Shown: positions 11,956 to 25,299, counted from the first letter of the stretch. The stretch is 64,000 nt of DNA from Bryum argenteum (GCA_037043015.1 CM073322.1:30623864-30687863), one strand, 5' to 3'. Notes: generated by a model not told the origin, from the letters alone. Translations and numbers: made by a program.

Positions 11956-14924
11956 CTTTGGTGGGTTTCATTTTGGGTGCAATTGTTATACTTTTTAAGT
12001 GCAGCATATAAAGTGGCAACAAACGGCAAATGTTGTGAATTTGGAGAATAACAAGTTGTTGGTAAGTATATATAGAATAATGTTGAGAGTTAGTACTTGA
12101 TAGAGGGGCGATAAAGGTGTTGCACATTACGTACTTGCTAATTGTAAGGTGTTTATGTGCTAATCATAAAAATCCAACTTAGCTTCACTCTTCTCTTTAC
12201 ATTACTACCAATTGAAATATTGGCCATTTCCATGGTTGGTATCCACATAGAAGGAGCATTCTGTATCAAGGTTGCAAATCTAAGATGTCTTTGATTTAGC
12301 AAGTGAGCTAATAACCTTTGAGGCGGGCGAGCATTGCGTCGTACCAATGGGATTGTTGCATTGTTGCATAGTCTGGTTGGGGTGTCCAAAAGGACTGTCC
12401 CACTCATATTTCCCCCACCCCCCTCTTCATAGACCCCTATAGGATCACCTTCATGCAAAATTTTGGTAGCTCTATTATGAAAATAAGGTACGCATATTAG
12501 TATAGTTTACTTATATCCAAACATACAAATTTTTGTTGACCATCTTCCTTTCCAGATAAGTCCTTTTAATAAAATATCCGGAAGTGTTCTGTTTTTAAAA
12601 AGGGGTAAAAAGAACTCATCCGGACAAGCTTATTTTATGCCATGACCATGAAACTTGAGGTAAGGGTGAAAGAATTTTCAAGGGACATAATTTTATCATT
12701 TGCAAGTGTGTAGTGCAAACAAGTGTATTACTAGGAATTTTTGAAAGTGCAATTTACATGGTGAATTTCCACAATCCAAAATGCATGTAAAATTCCATTT
12801 TAATTGATTTTTATTGACATTACTATACGAACACTACTATATCTAGGTGCTCATATGCTTCGAATTTCCAAAAATACAATAAATTTTAGTGCATAGTTTT
12901 TAGTACTCTTTTCCACTCCTTTCAGTACTCCTTTCCACTCCTTTTCAGGACTCTTTTTTGTCCTTTTGGGTATACCTCAACCTGAAATGCGCCCACGCGT
13001 ATGTGGCATTAACTTACAATGTTGAATGTGGCTGAAGGTGGTGCTAGATTGTTACATTGTCTGCTTGCCTTTCATGCATACGCTAATTTTTCAAGCTCAA
13101 GCTCACGATCGTCCTACAATAGAAAGAAAACTATAGGAACACAAATGAACAAAGTTTTGTCCTTGAAGTAGGCAAGCTTCAATGTATTGCAATGCAAATT
13201 CACATACAACCATTTAAAACTTTGGAACAGAAGGCGCTTGCAAACTTATTGTGTTGTGGGCTAGATCATACCTTGAATGATACCAATGAGATCACAAATT
13301 GTCTTGTTCGGAGTTTGCGTTGTAACCATTATGTGTTTGCTAACACAAAACATAACGTCTTCTTCGCATTAGGGGCATTATCTTTCGCCATTGAATGCTA
13401 TGGTTGATGATCACACTAGGCAAATGATGTTGCTAGATGTAATACATGCCTTGCTTATTACGCACGTGGGAGGAGCCGTTGCAGTTACATGTGTCGCTCG
13501 ACATGTCTTTTACTCAAAATTTGATGTTCAAATGCTTACAACCCCCAACCGCTTCTACGGTGTTGATGGTGTTTGGCTACTGCAAATGATCTTTAGAAGA
13601 TTCAAAGCATTGGAAAATGTTGTGCTTATTTCATGCTTTGGTTTCCACAATCATCGAATTTCTATTCTTTACTTCTAGGTGGATTGTTGATAAGGAATGT
13701 GCCTATTCTATGGGGCATTGAATTTTATACCATGGCATGCATTTTTTGCGTTTTCCATCTCAACTCAATTCAATATTGAATTGATGCATAACATTTACTT
13801 AACACATGAAAACTTTGATGGTAGGGTGGAAAGACCCACAATGAATTAGAAAGTAATCAATTTTTTTGGTTGAACAATGCCAAATCTTATTGGTAGGTAC
13901 AATATTATGGTAATTATCTTGCACTCACACATTGCCATTCTATCCATTCTTTTACAATAATGCAACATGCTCAAAAAGAAAGCAATACTAAAAATGACTC
14001 ACTAGGGCGAGCTTTGCATAAGGTACATGACAATTTCAAAAGCCCGTTTTCGACGTACTCATAGTGAACATTTGAGAATAAAATATTTCATGAAAACCTA
14101 GAAGTCCAACTTCAAATATTAAGAATATATAGTAGAGTCGTTGACATTGGAGTAGGTCCCATAGTGAAGTTATAGTAGTCTTCACTCAATGGTACATAAT
14201 AGCTTCCCAAAAAAATAGCACCATGTACTCACTGCAAACATTACAAATTGTTACTTTAGGGCCCCATTTTAGGAACACCTATATTTCCAACTTCAAAAAA
14301 CTATGACTCACTACAGAAGAGTCCAAAAATGATAATTCAACATACTCTATCTTTCTACTAATTTCCCCCATGCACAAAAATTGCTTACATTGGTGACATC
14401 CCCATAAATTTCCTGTGCTAAAAACTGAGCCATGATTGAACACTTAGAAAAATTTAAGCATGAAGTGTCCAAGAAGTCCCCATTTAAGGTTGAGTGTCCT
14501 AGAAGCACCAACTTAAGAGATCTGACCTATTTTTAGCACTAGTAAATTCAAAATAAAATTATGACCACATTCGAAATAGGTTTTCAGAAGGATTGCAAAA
14601 ATTTGCAGCATGTAATTCGCATTTGTGAATTTTATACAAAATTCCAAAGTGCTAAGTAAGATTTGACCCAATTGCGTTATATACAAATGAGGTACATCTG
14701 TATTTTCACAATCTACAAATGAGGTACAGTGCGCTTTTAGGTCCCCTGGCGCTTTTAGGTAGTCCAACCGTCCTTGTGCATGCACTAAAATGCTAACTTC
14801 ATGACACATTTGCCAATATTGAGCAAGTTACTATGTGTGACCATACTCACATAGTTGTGTGAGTCCTGCTATCCAAGGATAGGTCGAACGAACACTATAT
14901 TCACACCAACCTCTAAATAGACTG
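11956..14924. other. AT-rich intergenic DNA
   Basis: Several open frames of 70-101 codons occur on both strands (for example 12153-12458 minus, 13192-13678 plus, 14513-14809 minus), but none has a recognisable motif, consistent splice sites or a coding-like composition. I support no gene here. Confidence 0.5.
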
Positions 14925-15038
14925 GAGTTTCTCTTCTACTTGGGAGTTTCTCTTCTACTTGGGAGTTTCTCTTCTACTTGGGAGTTTCTCTTCTACTTGG
15001 GAGTTTCTCTTCTACTTGGGAGTTTCTCTTCTACTTGG
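14925..15038. repeat. 19-bp tandem repeat, six copies, upstream of PSMD9
   Basis: Six perfect copies of GAGTTTCTCTTCTACTTGG at an exact 19-bp period, followed by a diverged partial copy. The array ends about 330 bp upstream of the PSMD9 start codon, so it lies in the promoter or 5' leader. Perfect identity between units implies recent expansion. Confidence 0.9.
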
Positions 15039-15364
15039 GAGTCCTGTTCACACTGCGGTGGTCGTTACACATGCTGGAAGCGTTCTCCGAGCGTTCTAGA
15101 ATTAGGGCTTGATTGGACGATCTCAACCTCGCAGGCCCAGCTCTACTGATTCGGAAGTCGATTGGTGTATCGGATTCTTGGAGCTAGCAATTGAGAAGCT
15201 CGTAATCGAAGCTTTAATCGTGTGGAAATTCGGCACTCCCTTGGATCACTCACTCGGAAACTGCAGCTGAACCCCGCTTTTTTTTTTCTTTTCCAGTGTT
15301 CAATTCCCCGGCAAAATTTCCTCTTTGCTTGGCCAGTAGCAATCTGATTTGCTTGGTGGCAATC

Positions 15365-16825
15365 ATGGTGGGCACTAATGTCAAGGCGGAGACTGTCTCC
15401 ATGATGGACAGGCGCAAGGGCATGGAGAGCGAGATGGATGCTATCATCGCTAGCCTTACTCGACCCGGCGGACCTGGCCTGCAAGGCAATCTCGTCGATG
15501 CTGAGGTGCCTCACCGGGATTAGAATTTATCTGAAATTGTGACTTGCATTTTGAATTGTTGCTCTATGATAATCGGTCTGAGAATTAGGGTTTCTCAATA
15601 GGAGCAGATGACTCCTTTTCTCTTGGACCAACGTTTTCTAATGAAGGAGATGCTTTCTCAGCTCTGAGGGATGGATGGATGGTTGATGCATGTGGTGTTT
15701 GCAAGCATGATGAAGCCCTGAATTGCACAAGCTGGGTAGTAGATCAGTACAGTTAGGTCATGATCTGTCAGTAACCGGTATTCTTCATGATTCAGGGCTT
15801 CCCGAGAGCAGATTTTGATATTCCGGCAGTAAGATCCGAACGGCAGCGGCTCTCAGGTGACATATCTCTCCATCTCTTGTTCATGAAGTACTGTTATCAT
15901 ACTAAGTCTCCTGAACGGCGCACTGTACCTTTGTCCTTGTGTGCAGTGCTTCGGAATGATTATAAGGAGATTACGGATGCAATTGAGAAGAATCTGAATA
16001 TCCTTCATTCCGGAGGTTTTACAAGACGGTCGTCAGAGTCTGACAAGCGCACAGGTCTCTCTCTCTTTGCTCACCAATCTTGACAAACAGCCTGATTGTT
16101 CAGCTACAATAGATGGTGTATCCAATAGGTCGGGGATGTGCAAAGTACCTTCATAAAGATCGATTCATATCCATCAAGGAACTTGCACGCTGGCAACTTA
16201 ACGTTTCATGTTATTCCTCCTTTGCAACATTGGTAGGACTCATTGCAAAGGGTGTGGTAGTATGTAAATGTGTCTTTATACGAACAGAAATACTTAGTAT
16301 TTGCTTACGAACTGAGCTTTGTTGTTTCAGAAGCCGAGGTGGTGCGACCATCAGCAGCCCGAGCAACACCAATGGATTTTACAGCAGCAAGCGCAGGAGG
16401 AAGCACGCATGCAACAGAAGGGCCAAGTCCAATGGATGAGGATGCAGGCGAATCGAGTCTTCCCTTTGCAGTGTTTGACGATGTGACTGAGGGCTCCCCA
16501 GCAGTAATGGATGGCGTCAAGCTTGGTGACCAAGTAGTAAGATTTGGAAGTGTAGATGGAAATGAGAATCTTCTAGCGCGCCTTGCACGGGAGGTTCAAG
16601 CGAACGAGGGGATCGGGATTCCGGTGGTTGTGCTTCGCCGTGGCGAACGTGTACATCTAACAGTCACTCCTCGGAGGTGGCCAGGCCGTGGACTACTTGG
16701 GTATGCCACATTCTCACCATTCTCACTTCCATGCCCCAACCAGTTTCATTTCTCTTTACTGATATAACCAGAGAATATTCTGATATCTCTTTTTCATGTG
16801 CAGGTGTCACCTTCAGCCTCTATAA
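15365..16825 (+). CDS. PSMD9: 26S proteasome assembly chaperone PSMD9 (p27/Nas2)
   Basis: Five exons join without frame conflict into 233 residues: 15365-15505, 15796-15856, 15947-16054, 16331-16700 and 16804-16825. The N-terminal Nas2 coiled-coil domain (residues 1 to about 103) starts MVGTNVKAETVSMMDRRKGM and contains GGPGLQGNLVDAE and DFDIPAVRSERQRL. An Ala/Ser/Pro linker follows, then a PDZ domain (about 135-215) with PFAVFDDVTEGSPAVMDGVK and GDQVVRFGSVDG. The C-terminus is the family-typical RRWPGRGLLGCHLQPL. Length matches plant and animal PSMD9 (about 220-230). The protein escorts the ATPase Rpt5 during assembly of the proteasome base in cytosol and nucleus. The first donor, GAG|GTGCCT, is weak. 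The 3' UTR follows to roughly 17.2 kb. Confidence 0.93.
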
Positions 16826-17859
16826 CGAAGCATGTGTCAGCTGCGGCTCTAGTTTTTTTTTACCACACTGGCTGCAGGTTACTGTATACTTGCCCTTGTA
16901 CTACTCAGGCAAGTGTGACTCATGCTCCCTTGGTTCAGAGACAAGCTATGAAAGCCCTGGTTCCACGAGATCGTTCATTGGGTGTCATACTATTTGAAGA
17001 TGGTAGAGCATCCAATTAGATACGGGTGTCAGATGTCAATCGCCCTACTTTCTCTAATGAAGATTTTGTAACTCCATGGTGCTCTCAGCAAATGAAGTAG
17101 GCTCTCGTATGAGCACCTGTGCTGAGTCGCGGACAGTAGCCTTGCCTCAACAGCCAAATCTACTTAATTTTTATACAATCTTGATCGCAATATTGTAAGT
17201 TTGAGTTGTTCGTTTCAAGGTTGCATTCTTGTATTCTTACGGATCCAGCAGACGTAGTGTATTCGTTCAATTGTTCAAGAAATATCTACATACTAAAGAT
17301 TGATGGATTGTCGCACAAGATGGACTTGGAGAATACGGCAAGGTGTATGCTTATGTGTATGCACATGTTCGTTGTTGAAAGTTTTCTGAGGTTCAGAGAG
17401 AATGATTGGAATGCTTCTGACAATCAAGTAGCCTATATTTATTTCATTATCCTCAATGTCGTCCTTTTTCAGTGCAAGATGGAATTTGAGAACCTTGTGT
17501 TTTTTGAGAAATGTTGTGGTATCATTTAGCACTCCTTTTTTTGAGAAACTGACATTGTGGTATCATTTTAGCACTTCATTTGCACATGTAAATGTATACC
17601 AAATCTTAACCCATAAACGTCTTGGTTCATTTTTGGTTTGAAAATATCATTTTCTTACAAGTGTAGTAAACAAACGAGAAGGTTGTTCATCTTCACAATG
17701 AAAAGGTGTACCAAATACAACCATTTGAAAATGACTTGGCTCAAATATGCATAATGACTTGCACGTGGGTCCTCCTTGTTTGGATGGTCAACAATAATTG
17801 GATTAACAACTACATTTTTTCTTCAACTCCCCCCAATATCCCTAGTTGTCAGTTCGAGA
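16826..17859. other. 3' flank of PSMD9 and intergenic DNA
   Basis: Probably the PSMD9 3' UTR followed by AT-rich DNA. Open frames here (such as 17206-17529) are unrecognised and lack splice support. Confidence 0.5.
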
Positions 17860-18114
17860 GTTCACAATTCAGTAAGAAACAATAAGTATATGATGTGACT
17901 TATGGCAAATGTTCACAATTCAGTAAGAAACAATAAGTATATGATGTGACTTATGGCAAATGTTCACAATTCAGTAAGAAACAATAAGTATATGATGTGA
18001 CTTATGGCAAATGTTCACAATTCAGTAAGAAACAATAAGTATATGATGTGACTTATGGCAAATGTTCACAATTCAGTAAGAAACAATAAGTATATGATGT
18101 GACTTATGGCAAAT
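17860..18114. repeat. 51-bp tandem repeat, five copies
   Basis: Five essentially identical copies of a 51-bp unit beginning GTTCACAATTCAGTAAGAAA start at 17860, 17911, 17962, 18013 and 18064. No spacer lies between units, so this is a minisatellite rather than a CRISPR-like array. Near-identity indicates recent amplification. Confidence 0.92.
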
Positions 18115-18120
18115 GTTCCC

Positions 18121-18355
18121 GCGTTTGGTATTGAACTAATTAGTGAGGTATTGAACTAATTAGAGAGGCTATGGACATGGGTGAACTAGATGGTCACAAA
18201 AAAACCAAAACCAAATTGAGCTTTGCAACGTCATAGATGTGACTAGCTTGAACCCATTAGGTATTTCAAGGTAAATCAATACTTTGTTATAACGGATGTG
18301 ACTAGTTTGAACCCATTAGGTACTCCAAGGTATGTCAATACTTTGATATAACTTC
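18121..18355. repeat. Two short local duplications
   Basis: GGTATTGAACTAATTAG occurs twice around 18127-18165. A roughly 59-bp block with GATGTGACTAG and TTGAACCCATTAGGTA occurs twice (about 18235 and 18294) with scattered substitutions. Both look like replication-slippage products next to the 51-bp array. Confidence 0.6.
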
Positions 18356-18389
18356 GTAATAATTCTTAAATTGTGTTTTGGTTACTTAT

Positions 18390-18810
18390 TCAAGAAATTC
18401 CATTGTGCAATGCAAGTAGCCAACATCAAGAGTCGCGAATAGAGAATATTGCATCTAAAGGTGGGCCATCTCCACTTAAGCCTTGGCAAAAAGTGAACAA
18501 GCTTATTGTAGCACAAGAAGCACACAAAGCACACAAAGAAAGAGGACAAATCATGGTATAATTTGGTACGCACGAGGTTTCTCAAATTTATTGAAAGCGT
18601 ATGTATCCATGATCAAAACTATATATAATCTAGTACCATGTCTATTTTCTTAATAATACTTCTTTATTGTTACACTCATAACATTGGATGTCTATCTCCA
18701 GCACGAGCTTGCCAAGGTTAGCGATGATGCTCAACAAAGATACTACAATGAAAGAGAACCTAAAAACAAAACGTTTGGTCGGATCATGAGGCAATCATTT
18801 TTATTTTAAT
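18390..18810 (+). pseudogene. Two exon-like fragments of an unknown gene
   Basis: A frame ending KERGQIM and a donor-like GTATAA (about 18553) can be spliced in phase to an acceptor at about 18702, followed by HELAKVSDDAQQRYYNERE and a stop near 18810. Composition is Lys/Gln/Glu-rich and coding-like. No family is recognised and no start exon is evident, so this may be the 3' remnant of a gene. Confidence 0.3.
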
Positions 18811-20614
18811 AATTCACACATAGACAAGACAATATTCTCCACCTGAGTAGTATCTTTGTCGAATTTGTTCCGTTTTAAAAAATTGGGCAAGAGGCAATGT
18901 TCCGTTTTTAAAATGTGGCAAGAGGCAATCCTCGAGGCAATCGACCTTTCTCATTGTCTCACTCCACTATGTAAATAATTACGTGTTAAACTGTCACGTA
19001 GTTTGTATCCATATGATCTATCATTTGAGCTCATTTCTTTCTCAATCGACCTTTTTTATTGTGTCACTTTAGTATGTAAATATTTCCTACGATTTAAACA
19101 GTCACTTCAGTGTGTAAATATCACTTCAGTGTGTAAATAACTACGTGTTAAACTGTCACTTCAGTGTAAATATTTACTGGAGGTTAGAGTGTCATCTAGT
19201 TTGTATCCATATAGTCCACCATTTGAGCTGATTTTTTTTCTTTTTTTTTTTCGATTGGTACATATGTAATAGAGCAAATTTTAATTTGAAATGACATGTG
19301 TTTTTGCAACAAATGGCCTAAAACGCAATCAGGCCTATTGTTTTCACTCGGAATGGCCAGTTTCTCCTCACGAACTCAACAGAAAGGATCTCAAGGGTGT
19401 TCAAAAACTTGCGAACAAACGGTGCCGCCAGAGAAGTGTTCACCTATCTTTTATTTTCTACAATGTCATGGTCAGCTACAAAACAGTAGATTGATCACAA
19501 TACTCCAACAAAGCTCTTTGTTGTATCCAAGCCGATCGACTCTTCAGGTTTTATTCTGCCTCGATTGCATTTTCATAGATGAATTGTAATCTATGAAAAT
19601 GGTTATCATTAATCCATGAAAATGGTTCCATGGTTATTATCAAGCGAAGTTCTGGAAGTCCAGTATCTTAATTCTTATCACAATCACTTTGCCAGAGTGC
19701 AAAAAGTATCAGAGAACAAAATACTACCGTGACCAGAGTTCAGGGATTTAAGGGTTGACAGAACTATAATCGACGTTTCGGCAACAACTGCTACGATGCA
19801 TGAAAAACGAAATCAACTGAAACTCATGCAAGTTTCAACCAAGAATATTTCTTCTTCCAACCAAGAAACCTGCATCGTCATATAATCATTGCCTTCCTGA
19901 CAATCAGCTCTGTAACCGCAGTATCTGTCTCCATGGTTGCAAGAACCGTGTCTCTCTCTAACCTACGCCTTTCTGCACAACAGTGCGCCTGAACGATATA
20001 CAACGGAATCAAGGTTCCATTCGTATCCAAAAAAAAACCCAATAAACTAGAAAAAACTGTTTCGATGTTCAAAGCCGTGTCAAGACTGATGACCGCTCTA
20101 GCAAACCTTCGTTCTCCAGTGATCTAGAGTTGCTGTCAGGGTCTGCCGATTGATGATACATATAGACCAGATAGCTTCAAAAGCCAATTGATTTTATCAA
20201 TTGAGAAAAAGAATTATCTCCGTTGCAGAACTCCAGAAACATGCTTCCTGTAGTCTTTTGCACGCTGAGAGTACCAAGTTGACATTTTTACCACCGCAAT
20301 ACTCCCATGATACTGCAACATGAGATTGCCCGAGTTAGTCGATGTATACGATAGCAGCTGCCCTCCAAAAAGGGGGTTACCCAGTAAAGGGATCAGTAAT
20401 GGTTTGAGCAGCAACATAACATGTTCAAAAGACGGAATTCTGGAGATGAAAAGACTATCGATCACGTTTTCCATGCAAAAATTTGATTCGTCCCGAGACT
20501 GGAAACCTCAGTGAAGTGCGCACTGATAAGGAATTAATTCAACACTTCACTTTGGAGAGGAAAGTTGATGCTATTTCACTCACCCAGAGGTGCGTCAGCC
20601 CCCACCACATGTCG
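18811..20614. other. Intergenic DNA and 3' flank of the U-box gene
   Basis: The first part contains degenerate repeats of CACTTCAGTGTGTAAATA (19080-19170). From about 19.6 kb the composition is more balanced and probably contains the 3' UTR of the minus-strand U-box gene. No gene is supported. Confidence 0.45.
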
Positions 20615-23393
20615 CTAGCTGGGCCGGTACTCAGAATCGTTGGAAGGCGTCTGTCCTCCCACTTTCTGGAGAGATCTGTATTGGAGACGGACGCTCTCTC
20701 CAGTATCTAATGTTCGAACCAAGTACCTGTACCCACAAGGAACCATTTGAGACGTCAGGAAGAATAACATCAAATAGCAAGTCCAATCGAGGTGCAAAGG
20801 AAGAGTGTTAGAACATACCAGCCGTTGAGACATTGGGTTGTGATGACTGCCTCCCGACCAACGAACCGTTCAGGAGTCCGCTTGTTTCCCTGTATTAAGC
20901 AGTTGTTGCGTAAGAACATAGGCAGGCTCAAGCGCTTGCAAACTAAGAATGGAATAGCTCTTTCATGTAGACGACTTACCCCGCTAATGTTTATCAATAT
21001 GAGCACTTCGAATATCTAAGAAAGCATGTGGAGTAGTCAATGGTGCTGCATATACGAAGCAAGTTTGATTCCGATTCCGAACATACTGGATATTTCAAAT
21101 GGATGAAAACAATGTCCAAGGCGAATAGACGATACGTAAGCATAGGCAGCATTACCTTAATCATTACTCGGTCGCTCACAACGAAAGGAAACTGTACTCC
21201 CTTTACTTTCGCAGCATCTGCAGCGGTCAGATCTGGTATCCCGATACTTTCCTGCAATTGCATGATTCGAAAGGATATGTGAGTATGCTGCCTGAAATTC
21301 AGGGCAGCTTAAAAGAGAAGCAGGTGCTTTTATGTTGATTCTCAAGTGAGTGAGCCTTGAAGTACCTGGACCGTATCCCTTCTCCTCTTGGCGGACCTCA
21401 GGCTTAGATTACCGTTCATCTCTTCGTCACGTTTGAATGCTTGTACAACCATTCGTAGCGCTATTTCCCAATAACACAAACTCACCATCAATGCAGGAAG
21501 TGGTGTCAAGCAGCAGAGAGTAAGTTAGCATGTAATATAGCGTTGCTGTACCATGCCTCAATGCAAAATCGTACCATAATTTGGGGCCATAGCCTCGGTT
21601 CGAACTGAAGCTCCACATATGATGCACACACTCTGCACATGATCACATTTACCATGCTTAGACTCGGCAAGTAGGAAATAATTAGATGTTCTGTCACGGC
21701 CATAATCACTACGTAGGAGATCACTATCCCTTTCAGTCATCATAGATAGAGGCAACTAATGATGATGGGACGCTATTACTTCCATTCAGCACGATTCCCT
21801 GATGACAATCCCGAGACAGCAATATGAGATGCAAAATTTCTTTAGGGATCACAAATTAGATATCTCACTACAGAAAAGAGTGTGTGGCGTCACCAACAAC
21901 CGGCCTTCATGGTGAGCAAGAAATGTTTCGAACTTACAGTTTCCATTACTCTTCGTCGTCCAGCGTTTCCTACGGAGTGGCCGCATGATATAATCATGGC
22001 ATCATCCATGAGTGCACCTCTGAAAACAACCATAGCCTCATGAGCATTCATAGTAGCTAAAAAAACATTGATCGAGAACAATAAAACCGTCAGAAACCTG
22101 ATCTAAACCTCTCATCAACCGCAACTCGTCGTTCATACAAAAACGTAGACGTCATTGATCTGATCTAAGTTTGATGCTTATGATCATTGATCTCGAAACC
22201 AAGTCATAGTGACATACAACCTCCTTACGAAACTGCATACAGAGCTTCAACTCTCGTACTCAAAGGACTCTCCTGAGAACTCCCGAATATCACATGCTTC
22301 ACATGTCAAATGCTCAGATTCTGTCCCAGAAACTGATAAAAAACCATGTGCTTACACCAGATAGAAGAATATTGATAAAACTGTTGACAAGAACAAGAGG
22401 CAAGAGAGGCATGGCATGTATTTACGTGAGAGGGTCGGAAAGAATACGCCGCAATGACGATTCGGCAGTGCACTGAGGATCAGCCATGCTCCGACGCGAC
22501 GCAGCATCAGAAGCGGACTTGTTGAGGCCATTATTGGGAGGAGCTTGAGTGTTGAGAAGGGTCGTGTAGTAATTATCAACGTCGGTAGTTTGTAAGTGCT
22601 CATGAAGCGGCCCTCTGCCCGATGCCTCTGTCGTCGTCGTCGTCGTCACCACGGTCGTCGTTTCCCGAAAACCTGCCGACTCTCGAGTGACGACTACGTC
22701 CCGTGATAAGCCCCCATCTCGAGTCAGTGAGTACGATGCTGCAGGCCCGGAAGCAGACGCAATCACTGCTCCATTCGTAGTTCCATCCGAGTGGGGGGTG
22801 GAGTTCGAGGGCGAAGAATACGAGTTTAAGAAGGGGAGCGTCGAGGACGGGGATTGAAACATTCCGAAGCTGCTGGTGCCCGCAGCCCCAGCGGCTTTCA
22901 AGCTGCGGTGACGGAATCCACCATGGTCAGGGCGAATCTCGGGAGCATTCTCAGGCCCTTCCTTATTATTATCATCTTCCTCATTGTCATTCTCCACCAT
23001 GTCATCGTCGTCTTCATCGTCTTCATCGTCTTCGTCGTCCTCGTCTTCGGAGCCGTCACTCTGGGAACCATCGCTCACACTCAAGTCCCGGTCACCTGCT
23101 ACTTGGTACTCGGGCTCAGCCCGCTTCTGATTCCATTCCTGTTGCTTATACACCACTGCCGCTTCATCGCCACCACCACCCCCTTGCTGTTGTTCCATGG
23201 ATGGGTAATGTTCCCGGTAGTTGATGTCTAAGCTTGCTGCTGCAGCTTTGTTGCTGCTTGTGTGCTCCCCAAAACCCTGTTGAATTGGTCCCCGCTTGGT
23301 TAGACCATACGCTCCTCCGAATGGATCTCCTCCCTGTGGGGCGATCCACCCCCTCGTCTCCGAATTTGGCCCTATTTGCCCTCCTCCAACCAT
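20615..23393 (-). CDS. U-box E3 ubiquitin ligase, PUB62/63-like
   Basis: Seven exons splice in phase into 493 residues: 23393-22426, 22019-21938, 21632-21575, 21460-21366, 21251-21156, 20889-20819 and 20726-20615. Residues 1-320 are a low-complexity N-terminus with Gln/Gly runs and an acidic tract (114-142, Asp/Glu). The U-box begins SDPLTGALMDDAMIISCGHS and continues through SVCIICGASVR and NYALRMVVQAFKRDEEM, with the compact UFD2-like pattern. A basic KRRRD stretch follows. The C-terminal domain has GVQFPFVVSDRVMIK, GNKRTPERFVGREAVITTQC and SVRLQYRSLQKV, conserved in plant PUB62/63 proteins and resembling a small beta-barrel. It should act as an E2-dependent ubiquitin ligase; substrates are unknown. 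The start follows an AAACCCTA box. Confidence 0.9.
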
Positions 23394-23396
23394 ATC

Positions 23397-23404
23397 TAGG
23401 GTTT
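23397..23404 (-). promoter_or_regulatory. Telo-box-like motif before the U-box start codon
   Basis: AAACCCTA on the gene strand ends four bases before the start codon. Telo-boxes are common near starts of plant housekeeping and cell-cycle genes; position and match are seen, function is inferred. Confidence 0.4.
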
Positions 23405-24467
23405 CAAATCCCAGTCACCACCACTCGATCGCCATGCTCCCATTCATTGCTGCGACCTCATCACCAAAGAAGCATCACTCCAGCAATTCCTCTGCATCAC
23501 CCACAATATATAAGCCGCCAATCGGAGTACTCTCTGCCACATGCAACAATTGATACATCACATCTACGTAGTCCCAACCGTAGAAGCACCGTATAACTAC
23601 TCGACGCAATAAACAAAACAAGAACACACTCACACAATATCCCCAATCGAAAATCATCAAAAACGAGAAAAAAAACTGAAACTATAGGATCAAAAACGTA
23701 AAACCTAGTCACTCGACCCCTGCACTCCAAATATCAAAAATCACAAAAAGAATCAAAAACAACAACACTGTCTTCCAATGCGCAGCCGAAACAAGAAAAA
23801 ATGGAAATGAAAACGGAGAGCTTTGAAGCGATAATAACGAAGGCGAAAAAGAATGCTCAAAATTGGAAGACAGTGCACAGGGGCGGACAAAGCGTGATCG
23901 CACTTACTGGAAGGAGAGCGCAGAGGGTTAGGGGGGTTCATGGAGCGCGTAACCACCAGTCATGAGAGTACGCGAGAGTGACAGAGGAGAGAGGCAAAGT
24001 GGGACTCGAGAAAAGGTGGGGTTCAAAAAAAAGTGGGTGCAAAGCAAATTGGGAAGATTGGTGCAGGTCCGAGGGAGCGCGCAATCGATGGAGGAGCAGG
24101 CAAGCGCGAGCGACCGGGGCGGGCGAGAAGGGGTTGCTGCGAGTGCGGCAGGAGTTGCTGCTGCTGCTCTTCCCTTCCGTTCTACGCTCTACGATTTGGT
24201 CCCTTTTGTATAACTGCCGCGTATTCTACTGCCTTCATCAATGTTGGCGCTTGTGCCTTCATCAACTCCCCTCTGCAGCCCCTGTCCTGCCCTTACGGTA
24301 CAGTATCTTACCCATCGACAAGTCGACCTTAACCCTTTACCGCCGGGAAAACCCTGGCATGTGCATGTTAGTGACAGAGCCGAAACATGTTCAGCAGTTG
24401 TACATTACAGAGCATGTTACAAGCCCTTCCAATGGAAAATGGAAAAGGGTTAACGTAAGAAGTTTAC
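23405..24467. other. 5' flank of the U-box gene
   Basis: Upstream DNA of the minus-strand U-box gene, presumably 5' UTR and promoter. GC content rises around 24.0-24.3 kb. The plus-strand frames here (for example 23978-24472) lack recognisable motifs and I do not accept them as genes. Confidence 0.45.
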
Positions 24468-24653
24468 CATAGTGTAATAAGAGTTTACATTGACACGACA
24501 CATTAGACTTTACTTTACATCAGCTCAATTTATGTTGGATGGAACAAGTTGAGCCAATACCATAGTGTAACAAGAGTTTACATTGACTCGACACGTTAAA
24601 CTTTACTTTACATTGACTCAAGTTATGTTGATGGAACAAGTTGAGCCAATCTG
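24468..24653. repeat. 93-bp tandem duplication
   Basis: Two copies with a 93-bp period, each containing CATAGTGTAA, AAGAGTTTACATTGAC and GGAACAAGTTGAGCCAAT, with several substitutions between them. Confidence 0.75.
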
Positions 24654-25262
24654 CAATTGAGCCAATGTTGACACATAACGCTTAATACGGCTTAATACGT
24701 TGGTGCAACAAGTTTACCTTGGCCCGACAAGACTATGTTGATGCACCAAGATTACATTATAGCAACCAACTAACAACTAGATAGATGACTTTATATTCAT
24801 TAGCGAGGTCAAGTTCCACATCAAGAAAATGAGAATAAAATATTATGCCTAACAATAGCACGAAATCGGAGAATTTTCCCAAAATAATCAGGGAGAAGAT
24901 TATTGTGAATCGAGTGGAGTATGTTATTAGAGAGCAAGAAAATTAAATAAATTAAATATTTATGCATGTGAAAGATTTCATTTCAAATTACTGTTGAAAA
25001 ATTATTGTTTCTATTTCGGGCTTACCAACGTTGACTTACCTGTATATAGTAATATCCAGTTAAAATTCCATCATATTAGGTAAAGATATAATGAGAGCTT
25101 ATGATTCATTAAATCTGAAACTTTCGGATTAGGACCTATACTAAAAAGCCTGTTGAAATCTGTTATTTAAAAAATTAAAATGTAAAAAAACCTTCACAAA
25201 AATTGAAATATGCCCTTAATTAGATATTCTTGAATCGTGATTTCTGACATGCCAAATGATGT

Positions 25263-25299
<37 letters not shown>

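Noticed and set aside
17860..18114. CRISPR-like array
   Set aside because: The units are contiguous 51-bp copies without unique spacers, and the host is eukaryotic.
21541..21585. A CATTGAGGCATG stretch that could complete the U-box after an 11-base insertion in exon 3
   Set aside because: A normal intron (donor at 21574, acceptor before 21460) supplies ALRMVVQAF in the correct phase, so the resemblance is a coincidence.
22854..23231. Hydrophobic 125-codon plus-strand frame resembling a membrane protein
   Set aside because: It is the antisense of the acidic Asp/Glu tract of the U-box protein, which necessarily yields Ile/Val/Leu-rich translation.
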